Shown one piece after another: positions 37,201 to 48,845 of a DNA stretch of 64,000 nucleotides. A program made the translations under genes and the position numbers. Source of the stretch: Tubiluchus corallicola (Eukaryota > Priapulida > Priapulimorpha > Priapulimorphida > Tubiluchidae); NCBI GenBank assembly GCA_030141605.1, contig JAQGDQ010000056.1, forward strand, positions 655,353 to 719,352, written 5' to 3'. A model generated the notes under the pieces. It made no database searches, was not told where the DNA came from, and saw only the letters and a program-made list of their open reading frames with translations. Positions within the stretch are counted from its first letter, which is position 1. Each line of letters starts with the position of its first letter.

Positions 37201-38996
37201 TCTCAAAATGTATCTCTATATCTTCGGCCGCAGTACCATCATTAACACACGACGTATATGCATCTCTTATATAATATCAGTATTAGTAGAAATGTGAAAG
37301 TCAACCTATATTCATAGTTTAATTAAGCAAGACTAATTTTTAGGGTCTTTTCATGGTATCTATATAGTGTCTGACTATCCATTAATTCAATCCTGTATGT
37401 ATGGATTGCGTGAGTTGCAAACTTGTGTATACTGTACTTATGACAGAACTATTTCAAAAATGGTTGCGCGAAAAATGTGACTTTTCTGAAAGTACTAAAA
37501 CTTTAACGTAGCAGAAAAATCCAGATAAAGAGCTACCTATGTTTTGAAAATTAATAGCAGCACGAGTTTGTTTGTGCTGGTTTTCAGTTCATACACAATT
37601 TCCTTTACTTGTTTATAGTACTTTAGAGCGTTCTGTAATGCTTGAGGTTGTTTATCTGTAGGTTTGATCTGGTGCAGTGCAGTCTGTCTGTGATCAACCG
37701 TCTTTCTTGTTTAGGTTTTCAAGTTTCCAGACAAGGACAACGTCTACTTCCAGTGCAAGTGCCATGTTTGTTTCGAGAACTGCAATCGGGTAAAGAAAAT
37801 GTTTCTAAAAAATTGAAACGCCTGCATTTTTGTTTATGTTTTTCTCATTTCTGTGACATGTATTTATTGTGACATAAATACCTAGTTGATGTAAACAAGG
37901 GCAGATCCATGCTTGTACTTACAATTCATTATTGGTGTTCTTCTGTACGTTTATAAGTGATTTAAAAGTTACTTAGGTGGCAGGTGTCCAGGTAGATGAA
38001 AATTTCTTGGGTTACAAGATTGCGTTATAAGGGAAACTGTAAGATAAGAAAACGTCCGATTGCGAACGGAAGGGTGTAGGATGGATGAGAATCTTAACAG
38101 AAAAAATAAATCTAACTACTTGCTTAGAGCATTTTAATAACGATTTTTTAAATGGGATAAAACGTTGAGACTCGATCGTTACATGTACAATTTATTACGT
38201 TTATTAAGTGTCTTTACCTTTATATATGGTGGGAAAGCAGACATAGTAAATGATTCCTCAACTGAACGCAGGAGTTTCTTCCCTGTCTTGAATAGGAGGA
38301 AAAAACTTTGTGATGGCTGACGTCGTTTGTGCCTTGTCTTATCAACACTTTTTAGATGCAGCCCTAAAAAGCGTGTTAGACTAAAAACTAAAACATTTAT
38401 AGCAGCCACGCTAAGAGTAATATAATTATGTGTACTGTTATACTATATATATATGTATAGGTAGCTGCAACATCGGTACATCTTTTTAAATCACTGTTTT
38501 AAGTAATTACATATCAGTTTAAATCGACTATTATATATAAATACATATTATTCTGCATAATTGCAAGAGCAAAAACATTGTTAATTGGTTAAGTTTCTAA
38601 GAACAAGAACCTGTTAATCAAAACCATTTAAATTTTATTGTATTAATTAATTTTAGCCTTGTCTAATTACGTCGTATAAAACTTGAAAATGTCATTATTG
38701 ATTTTTACTGTAGCCCACATGTTCTGATTTGGGAAGCTACAAGAAAAGAGGCAAACGACAAGCTCTAGAAGACAGAATAATCTTTGACGCAAGCCACAAC
38801 GATGATTTGAACCCAGCAACTCCGAAAAAGAATGTAACAGTTGATCTGATTCGTCAAATTACAGTGGCTCTACGCCCAGAACATTCAATTGGTAAGAAGA
38901 ATGTTATCGGTTATTTCGAAAACTAAGTCATGAATTATGCAAAAAGTACGCACAACTACAAATACATTTACGATACAAAGATGTGCGAGAGAGAGA

Positions 38997-39037
<41 letters not shown>

Positions 39038-39532
39038 AGAGGGTAACTGAATTAAGCAATTAAAATTGACTTGAAGATAAAATATTTATATTAAAGAGAT
39101 TCTTTTGCTGTACGTTGTTATCATGTTACAACTTACAATCGCTTTTTTGGCGTTTTATGTTAGGAGGGCAACACAATTTAACTTTATACCCGTCATACAA
39201 TCATAAACGATGTTTTATTTTTAGAGTCAAATCAGTTGCCAGATCTCCCTGCTCCAATTATTGCTGATGAAAAAAGAATCATAGAAACTCTTGAAACGCT
39301 TGATTATCCTGCTGATGACAACGAGTCAAGAATTCGTCGTACTTGTAGCAACAACACAGGTGTTCTCATCATATTAACCGTCTTGCTAGGGTTACTAACG
39401 TTGTTTTTTATGACTTTATCAGCTGCCTTGTTTCACAAGTCACGGAATGCTAGGAAACCCTTTACCGAATCTGCACTAGATGAATCTGTTTATTCGACAC
39501 GATCGACCAGCTATTTGCAGCCGATTCACTAA
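28283..39532 (+). CDS. ZP-domain type I membrane protein (9 exons)
   Basis: Exons: 28283-28318, 31813-31882, 34767-34963, 35620-35771, 36150-36301, 36995-37164, 37715-37789, 38714-38891, 39225-39532; all borders are GT-AG and the frame joins to 445 residues. Residues 1 to about 16 (MKIVIIGLLQALVYAL) are the signal peptide, split by intron 1. Residues about 38-290 form a zona pellucida module: it opens with INCDM, continues with spaced cysteines (DRRCK, GCG, SCK, PGC, SDC, NGC) and closes with the Cys-rich QCKCHVCFENC and PTC. RGKR at 296-299 (in KKRGKRQ) is a furin-type consensus site. A hydrophobic span at 389-413 is the membrane anchor, followed by a 32-residue cytoplasmic tail. ZP proteins polymerise into extracellular or apical matrices after furin cleavage releases them. 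This one resembles cuticlin-like invertebrate members; exact orthology is not claimed. Confidence 0.92.
29690..29935. repeat. degenerate AATG/AACG tetramer tract in ZP intron 1
   Basis: Words AATGAA, AACGAA, GAACGA and GAGTGA recur through about 245 bp of purine-rich plus strand. It is a decayed tetranucleotide repeat with no coding value. Confidence 0.5.
31626..31793. mobile_element. 168 bp MITE-like inverted repeat in ZP intron 1
   Basis: Terminal inverted repeats of about 35 bp: the left end TAGTTCATGAGCCAGACC pairs with the right end (inverse TAGTCCGTGAGCCAAACC), and both arms continue to a shared TATTGGTACCATGTA with a small gap. The candidate target duplication is ATTTT or TA. It ends 19 bases before ZP exon 2. 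Confidence 0.75.
32630..33050. repeat. degenerate CCAA/CCAG repeat in ZP intron 2
   Basis: About 420 bp rich in ACCAACC, ACCAG, CAACCAAT and TCAACC words with depressed G on the plus strand. It translates to a 91-residue open frame (32785-33060), but the composition explains the openness; it has no splice context or domain. Read as a decayed tetra/pentanucleotide array. Confidence 0.55.
36400..36935. repeat. (AAGGT)n pentanucleotide array in ZP intron 5
   Basis: Imperfect AAGGT/AAGGC/AAGAT units fill most of intron 5 (36302-36994). Many junctions read AAG-GTAAG, the metazoan 5' splice site consensus. The array ends about 60 bases before the acceptor of exon 6. Confidence 0.92.
38984..39041. 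repeat. (GA)n microsatellite in ZP intron 8
   Basis: About 55 bp of GA with single interruptions (GTGAG, AAAGAG). Confidence 0.95.
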
Positions 39533-39685
39533 ATGTAAAAACTTCTTCGTTGTACGGTTTTGATTATAAAAGTTTATTCGTGTAATATTGTAATAATACT
39601 CTCTTATACTACGCGTCAAGACCTTTGAGATATAGAGATCCAAATTTAAAATTTAACATTTGTGAAACCTCACCTTTATGATACA

Positions 39686-39691
39686 AATAAA
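39686..39691 (+). terminator. polyadenylation signal AATAAA of the ZP gene
   Basis: Canonical hexamer about 155 bases after the stop codon; the most likely 3' end signal for the ZP transcript. Confidence 0.55.
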
Positions 39692-41181
39692 AAGCAAATT
39701 CATGGCTGTGTTAAAATAATTAAAATGTTTCAGGATTAATATGCCCCATTATTGATTGTAAGGCAAACAATACTCATATCAAAGTACAAATCTCAATATA
39801 AAGTTATACCCTGTTGAATTTATTTTTATACGGAAGCTATTTTAATTGTTGTACTGTTATTAGAAAACTTTTATTGAGATTGCGACGCTAGTGATGTTTG
39901 CTCTCTAACAAAAAGTATTCTTAGTACCCCAGCAATTTTAAAATTTCAGCAAGCACTGCGTCAAAACAAGTGTTGATATAGTGTTTAAAATTATGTTGTT
40001 TTTAAATTGCGTTAATATGCTCTGACTAACCTCATTGCATCATTTTTCGTGACAAAACCAACGCACATTTATTTTTAGCTGCTATAGGCACTTTTTCCTC
40101 CGATAACATGTTTTTGTGTGTTATAACACAATTAATTTTAACGACAGGGTCTATTTGTTCATGATTGCGGCAGGACCGGAACGTAACTGATTTTCAAGGA
40201 TAATCGTCTGATGTGAGCTAATGAATTAGCAGTAATATATGAGCTATGCTTGAATGTTTATACATCCAATTATGCCGTAAACGTAAGATTGACGCTTACT
40301 GTATATAATAATTAAATGTTTGGAACGGGTGATTTTAGAAATATTATTGCTCAACTTACGATTGCCATTGTCATTGCTTAAATGTAGTGTTTTGACATGG
40401 GATGATAAGCAGATAACTTAGTTCAAGGACATGTTCAGAGTATGTTCTGCTCTTAGTTGAGTGTACCAACAAGATTGTGGGTACCGCATTTAATATATTC
40501 TATTTTTGTTGTAAAACTGATTTATGATGAATTTGAGCAAAATACTCGGTGTTATGATACTCGTTATTTGACTAATGCGACATTTTAGATATCATAATTA
40601 AAAAAGTACACAGTTTTTTTTGTTTATACCGTCCATTACAATATCATAATTACTTTTTTGTTTCGTGTTTAGAGTGAAATGTTTATTGTTTTTATTTCGT
40701 TTGTTAAAAAGTAGCAAAGATTTCGAAAAGCAGTGTGCCAAGATTTAAGATTTTGTTTGTTGATGTATTAACATTATGTCTCCTGGCTTGTTTATTTATG
40801 TGTTATTTCTTGACGATGCTTAATAATGATGGCTTTTATTATTCACTTTGTATTCGAGCTATTAAATACTTTGCTATCATTATTTGAGTATTGTGAATAC
40901 GTTAAATTTCTAAATGTAAAATACGAATAAAATAATAAATTATACGGTATTTTGTTAAATGTTAGTCGTTCGTAGCTTAATTTGTCTTATAGGCTGACTA
41001 TAATTTTGCTGACAATAATCAGTATTTTAAAAGAGGACACGAGTTACATAATTTCGCTGTTTGGCAAAAATAAAATACATATAAAATTTAACTAAGAAAA
41101 CTGTAAATATTAAATCCGGCTGCTAGAAAGCATTATTATGGAAATAACAGAATAAAGTGAGACGAGCCTCTTATCCCAAAC
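39692..41181. other. convergent intergenic region, no gene seen
   Basis: AT-rich spacer between the 3' ends of the ZP gene (plus) and the GH3 gene (minus). It must contain the 3' UTR of the latter. Plus-strand TTTATT words near 40790-40845 could serve as minus-strand polyadenylation signals. No exon-like frame was found. Confidence 0.55.
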
Positions 41182-43134
41182 TTATATATTCTGTAGGCTC
41201 ACTTCTCTCTTCAACAAAAATTCAACGTATTCAACTTTGTATAGTACACGAGGAATTTTTGCCTGGTTGTAAGAGGCTTGTGAGTGTCTAACGATAAAAC
41301 TTCTAAAATCTTGAAAAGAACCTGATTTCAAAATCTTTAAATTCAATGGTGCAATGCTACCCTTCTTCCTGAATGATTCGTATGGAAACGTGACATCTCG
41401 AAGACACTTGTCTAACAATTCCCCGTCAATGACATCAAGCGGCTTGCTGCTCTCTGTGAATTCTACAAATATTAAATAGTGAGGTGCAAGGGGAGTGTGA
41501 GAATTTTGAATCACGTCAATCACTCCACTTTCACAGCACGTATAATCAATAATTTTTCTGTCCCGCCAATGTGTGGCGCTACATGTTTCTAAAGCTAGAA
41601 GCAAAGAGTCTTCAGACGTTTTTTCGCCTCTGAGATTCAACAGTTGTCCTCTCCGGTGTTGGAATTCAACAACGGGACACTCATTGTGGAATCTGACTAC
41701 TTTCACCATATCACCAATACGAAAACGATACAAAGGATTAACTCCTGTAACCACAATCTCATAAGATTTTCCAATTTTCACCTGGTCAAGGAAAACAGTA
41801 TGAGGTTGTTCTTCTTCTATACATTCCATTGGAATAAACTCGAAAAATGTCGCAGCTGGTAGAAGAACGTAATGAATTTCTTTTGATTTGGGCCATAAGT
41901 TTAACCCTAAAGCTGCTTCTGTGCTTCCATACAACGGGGAGTACTGATGAATGCCCTTGCAATATTTTGCTGCAAGCGCGCTTCCATAAATAGAAAATGA
42001 CCCGGAAAAAGTCGCTGTAATGTACAAGCAACTTGGCCACAATTTCTTGCACACTCCATCAAAGCCACCTTGAAAAATTTCCGTTAGTTCGCCAGCTCGC
42101 TTTGGCAGCGGATTTAGTGACTCACTAAGCTCATTTCGTACCTTTATCTCAAGATCAAGACTACTGTTTATACGTCCTAAGCGTATGTCTTCAACTATGC
42201 TTTTCCAATTTTTTTCCAAAAAGCAAAAAGCAAAATAAACGACAGAAGCAAAGCTGCTTCCAATGGAGCCCACATTTCTTTCTCGCAGGGCAAATAACCA
42301 GTAAATGTATAAAGTTTCTCGCTCTGACAAAATTTCCAGAACAGCAGGATGAGTGGTTTGCCCAATCATCATAGTTTCTGTCATCCTGTCTCTTTTCAGC
42401 GTACCTGTAACAGGCCCAATTGGAATTCCAGCTTCGCTATAGCGCCATCGGGGAGCAAAATTGAAAAAAACGTCTGCATTTAGACTGTGCACATTTTTGT
42501 AAGATTTTTGAGCTATTAAGAAACTCGGAATAATCACCTTGAGGATAATGTTAGTAAAGTGTTCGTTTGTGACAGGAATCATTTTGGATGGCCCTGTTGT
42601 GCCCGAACTGACGCCCATTACCCTAGGTGATTCATTACATAGAACATTGACTTCTCCTTTTGCAACACGATCCACGTAGTCTTTATAGTGACTAAAGTCA
42701 GTAATAGGATGATTTTTCACGAACTCTTCTCTTGTGTGAACTTCACTAAATTTATACTTGATTCCATACTCTGTTCTTGTGTACTTATTCAAATGCCTCC
42801 GCAAAAGCCTTTCTTGAGCTTCTTTTACATTTTTCGTTTCTTTTTCAAGTCGACGTAGACCCCACGTTCCAACGACGTATAAAATCTTCTTTATTAAGTA
42901 TAAAGCAATGCGAGACTTCCATGTAGACTGTTCTGATACCAATGATATCCTGCTCAAGTCCAGTGCAATTAGCGAAGCACAAAAGCTTATCACTGCCGTC
43001 CAAAAGGCTGTCAGTCTCCAAATCGTTGAACAAGTACTGTTAAAAGTGTAATAAACAATATAATAGTAAGAAATGTAGAGAAACACAAAAAACATAAAGA
43101 AACTTTTGTTTAGAGTGAAATCCATTTTGTTCAT
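41182..43134 (-). CDS. GH3-domain-containing protein, intronless
   Basis: One uninterrupted 650-codon frame. The GH3 fold is an acyl-adenylate-forming enzyme family. Plant members conjugate amino acids to jasmonate or auxin, and animal GHDC-type members have no settled substrate. Adenylate-binding motifs are intact: SSGTTGPSK (176-184), YGSTEA (402-407, the plant YxxxE position) and YRFRIGD (469-475). Two hydrophobic segments precede the domain (about 11-31 and 38-58), suggesting membrane attachment at the N-terminus. The start is the first ATG (43134); a second Met at codon 4 is an alternative. It is convergent with the ZP gene and has no obvious partner. An intronless CDS among intron-rich neighbours could reflect retroposition or an ancestral single-exon state; no poly-A tail or target duplication was identified. 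Confidence 0.9.
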   Translation of the reverse strand: MNKMDFTLNKSFFMFFVFLYISYYYIVYYTFNSTCSTIWRLTAFWTAVISFCASLIALDLSRISLVSEQSTWKSRIALYLIKKILYVVGTWGLRRLEKETKNVKEAQERLLRRHLNKYTRTEYGIKYKFSEVHTREEFVKNHPITDFSHYKDYVDRVAKGEVNVLCNESPRVMGVSSGTTGPSKMIPVTNEHFTNIILKVIIPSFLIAQKSYKNVHSLNADVFFNFAPRWRYSEAGIPIGPVTGTLKRDRMTETMMIGQTTHPAVLEILSERETLYIYWLFALRERNVGSIGSSFASVVYFAFCFLEKNWKSIVEDIRLGRINSSLDLEIKVRNELSESLNPLPKRAGELTEIFQGGFDGVCKKLWPSCLYITATFSGSFSIYGSALAAKYCKGIHQYSPLYGSTEAALGLNLWPKSKEIHYVLLPAATFFEFIPMECIEEEQPHTVFLDQVKIGKSYEIVVTGVNPLYRFRIGDMVKVVRFHNECPVVEFQHRRGQLLNLRGEKTSEDSLLLALETCSATHWRDRKIIDYTCCESGVIDVIQNSHTPLAPHYLIFVEFTESSKPLDVIDGELLDKCLRDVTFPYESFRKKGSIAPLNLKILKSGSFQDFRSFIVRHSQASYNQAKIPRVLYKVEYVEFLLKREVSLQNI

Positions 43135-43344
43135 TGCAGTATGTCTTTGATATTATTTGTTGTTTGAACGCCAGGTATGTTTAAAGGTTATCACTGCACT
43201 TCATGGCTGAGTCTCAAACGAAGGCAGTTTCTTGTACAAAGGTGATCTAAGTTCAAGTACTTTGCTAACAAGTTTTGCTAGCATGCGGTCTGTAGTAGTT
43301 ACTCATGCATGCATCAAACTTAAATTTGCAATGCGTATTGTTGT

Positions 43345-43725
43345 CAGGGCCGGATTATGACATTTTGCGGCCATAAGCTAATGAAATTATGGGCCTCCTC
43401 AAGTGAAGCAACCATCTAACTCGCCCGCACCCGGTTTGAATATTTTTACTGCTGATGTATTTTAGCGTCATTTACATAGCTTGAAGTAAACTTATTGCAA
43501 GTTCTTTAAATAAACTAGAATAGTTATATTTTGTTTGTCAATAAAAGTACTCTTTAAGAATTACCACTATTTTACTATTTATTGCAAACCAAATTAGCTG
43601 ATATTTCAACACAACTGTAGTGAAAAAACTACAGATTTTTTCTACCAAATGTTACCTAGGCTTGAGGGACCCCAAACTTGAGGGGCCCTAGGCTGCAGTC
43701 TATACCAGTCTATAATTCGGACCTA
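43345..43725. mobile_element. short non-autonomous DNA element, hAT-like
   Basis: Left end CAGGGCCGGATTATGAC and inverted right end TAGGTCCGAATTATAGAC pair over most of 17 bases. The interior has the GGGCCTCC and GGGGCCCTAGGCTGCAG words typical of CAGGGCCGG-ended hAT-like elements. The flanking 8-mers ATTGTTGT and ATATTTGT match at 6 of 8 positions, so any target duplication has decayed. Confidence 0.6.
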
Positions 43726-46418
43726 TATTTGTCAGTGACTTTAAAACAAAACTCCTTAAGCCTGTTGATCTGTCATGAAGGATATTCTAAAGTTAAGGTA
43801 TATCGCACGTGTTTATTAGCAGCACTGATATCCACTCAGAAATTACACATTTCATAAGTGACGTAATAATGGATATTGTTGTTCACCGAAATGTTGGAGA
43901 TTTACAATATTCTATGAAATGTCGTTAGCTATGTAACGTTGGTATTTAGCCTAACAAATTTTATTCACACATAACTTTAAATTTTAAGGGATCGATATTT
44001 TTCTATGCGCAATTAAAAGTTTTCCTAGTTTTATAAGTTTTATTGCCATAAAAATATTCGTACATACAATACTGAACTTACATTAGTACACATAAATAAA
44101 AATAACAGAAATTGAATGTGCTAGTAAATAACAGAAATTTTACAAAAAAATACAGCTCTGATCATTAAAATACTGTGCATCATTTTCATGACACAAATAA
44201 AATACTTAATTATGGCTGGTGACGAAATCACCAGACTTATAAGACTAAATTCACTAAAATAAATAAAAAAACGTTCGAATAATGAAAATAAAAATTGAAT
44301 GTTAGGGGTTATAAAAAATTACGATATAAATTTTTTCTTTTTAAAACATGACCGCGATTTAGTTTCTTTCACATCACATGGCAAGCGATTCCATTAAACA
44401 GGGCCATGAAACTCAATAAAATGTTTCATTAGGTCATTCCTTACTTATAGTTACAACATATGCAGTAAATAAGACCAGGTTGATTACCAATGTTACCAAC
44501 TTTGTGTCACTTTCACTAGTAATTACTGCATACAGTAACTGTATGTAGGTCTCTGGTTGACTTTGCGACACAAAGTTTATGCATTACTTGAAAAATCAGG
44601 TTCGCGTCTGTTTCTAGCAGAGCGTCATACTTCAGCTATCCAGAGATTTACTACAACACGAATAGTTGCGTAAAACTTTTACATAAATAAACTTCTTGCG
44701 GATTGAATTCTTATTAAATCGCATCTCATTTATGAAAAAAGTGTTATAACTGTTCAAGAAAGCTTTTAAAAATGCAAACTGGTATTGACGGAGTTTGAAT
44801 ATTTAGTCCTGAAAGGGCAGAGAAAAAAAAGGACTGTGAACTATTGCTTATACTGCTAAATAGCTTCAATTTTAAAGGAATAGAATTAAAGTCATCATGC
44901 TTTACAAACACGTTGCCCTACGTGACACAAATCAAGATTCATTTACACTATTTAAATGTCTTGTTACTAGTATATTTTTTACAACTGTTATCGTTATTAG
45001 TATATATTTTATTGGAATAAAATTATGAGCAATGAGCAGCAGGAAACTTTTTAAATCATGAATGTAATGATCGAAATGTACCTGGCCTATTTACTATCGG
45101 TCACTTGCAAGCTACATTAGTACAATGCCCTAATTAGCGACTTAAATACTTGAACAGTTACATTTCCAAAGCAAGAACTGAAAAGAAGTTTAGTGTTTTA
45201 GATAAACAAAGTTTCGTCTTATTGATAGCATTTTATAAGGCCATTGCAACATATATCGGGTCGTCATTTTACCTCAACGATAAAAATCTAGATTAGGTTA
45301 ATTAACAAATAAATTAAGAAATTAATATATTAAATTTAACTTTTAAAATGTTCAAATTTTTCAAAACGCACTGTTAATATTTAATATTAAATTATTTCTG
45401 TCTAGCCACGTAAAAACAAAATGCAATAAAAAAATCACTAAAAACTGCGTTACTAAGGTGTGATTTAGTTATTGTTCATAAGAGCAATGACTAGAGATCA
45501 AATTACAGTTGATCACATACCAAAGTCAAATTTTGGATCAACGAAAATTATGTACCAGGTATGTACAAATATTCGTACATGAACATAGCTTTTTAAGATT
45601 TATTAAAGTAATTGTGTTCAATAAAAGCTGATGCTGGCTGTTATAATATGAGTGTTATAACAGTTTATTATGATCAAAAGGAGCAGTATGCAAACTCTAC
45701 GTACAATGTACCTGCATTATTGATCATTGGTGGATTGTTCTAATAGCATTTATGATAACATGCAATTTCAACTTTGTGGAAAATGTTCTGCGTGGTTTCG
45801 CTATGCTGTCATCGTCATTGTCATCGCTATCTCATCATCATTGTCATCATTATAATCAGCACGTGACGTGGAGGGCGTTGTGTGTTGTGGGTAGTGTGGT
45901 GTGGTGTGGGTAGTGAGGTGGGGTGGTATGGTGTGGGTAGTGTCGTGTGGCTTATGTGTTCATTTATGCACAAAATTCTTTTTGCGGGGTTTGGCTTGTT
46001 TTGATATTATTTTCAGAACATAGGCTAAGTAAGAGTGCGTTATCATTGATTTTGTTTAAAAATTACCGAAAAACCGTCCTTATAGAAAAACTATTGTAAG
46101 TTCGTAAGACCTCTGAGAGCTTGCAAAAACAAGTGAAAAATGCAAATTGTCAACAAAGCGATTATTTTGTACCAGTCACTGTGGCGTGTTTGAAAATGAA
46201 ATGAGGTTGCTAATTAGCAAGTTGTGCACACGAGCTATGCAGAGCTGGAGATAAGCTGGCCTTACTTTTAAACGTGGAACCGCATTTTAGAAAGTCGTTC
46301 TAACTATTCATAGGTAGGATAGCAGTTAGTTTAGGAGGCCAGTAGGCCAGAAGAACGTGGTAATTGTATGTGACACATCAGCACTTTCACTAGCTAGGGG
46401 ATGGGTCACTTACACTCA
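43726..46418. other. intergenic, no gene seen
   Basis: AT-rich sequence between the GH3 gene start and the promoter of the Gly/Tyr-rich gene. It holds an ATC triplet run (about 45805-45855) and the GTGTGG repeat listed separately. No coding frame or RNA gene was recognised. Confidence 0.6.
45861..45958. repeat. GTGTGG/GGGTAGTGTGG G-rich repeat
   Basis: About 100 bp of TGTGGTGTGGGTAGTG-type units with several GGG runs on the plus strand, strongly asymmetric in strand composition. Confidence 0.85.
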
Positions 46419-46426
46419 TATATAAG
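46419..46426 (+). promoter_or_regulatory. TATA box of the Gly/Tyr-rich protein gene
   Basis: TATATAAG followed about 50 bases later by a donor-like AAG-GTACGT (exon end 46478) and, at about 46850, an acceptor CACAG before the leader of the coding exon. This predicts a short untranslated first exon from about 46450 to 46478. Confidence 0.6.
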
Positions 46427-46869
46427 GCCGACTTGCGACATATGCGTGACACATTTAGACAAAGGCGGCTAGAATAAGGTACGTATTGTAAATTGTTAAA
46501 GCAAAGAAAAGAAAATGAAATGCAAAAGGATAACGGTTTGCTCTGCACTACAGAAACAAAGTTTTATGTACAAATTAATTAATAATTATGTACTAAAGTT
46601 TTCCTTATTTTAATTCTGACAGATTTTAGTCTGAAAGCTTGAGTAAGCAATTAATAGTGAAGTCTTATTTTAAAGCACTTGTCTGTTGAAATATTTAATA
46701 ATTGACTGCGAGTTATTTAGACATGGTTAATAAGATGTTTGATATTTTTTTCTGGCTTTGGTCACTATTTGTAAAAATAAACACTAATGTAAGGAATAGT
46801 CGTTTAAATAACAGGTTAAAGAAACTGCAATTACCGTTCTTTTTTCACAGGCTGTGCTCCAAGAACAAC

Positions 46870-48845
<1,976 letters not shown>

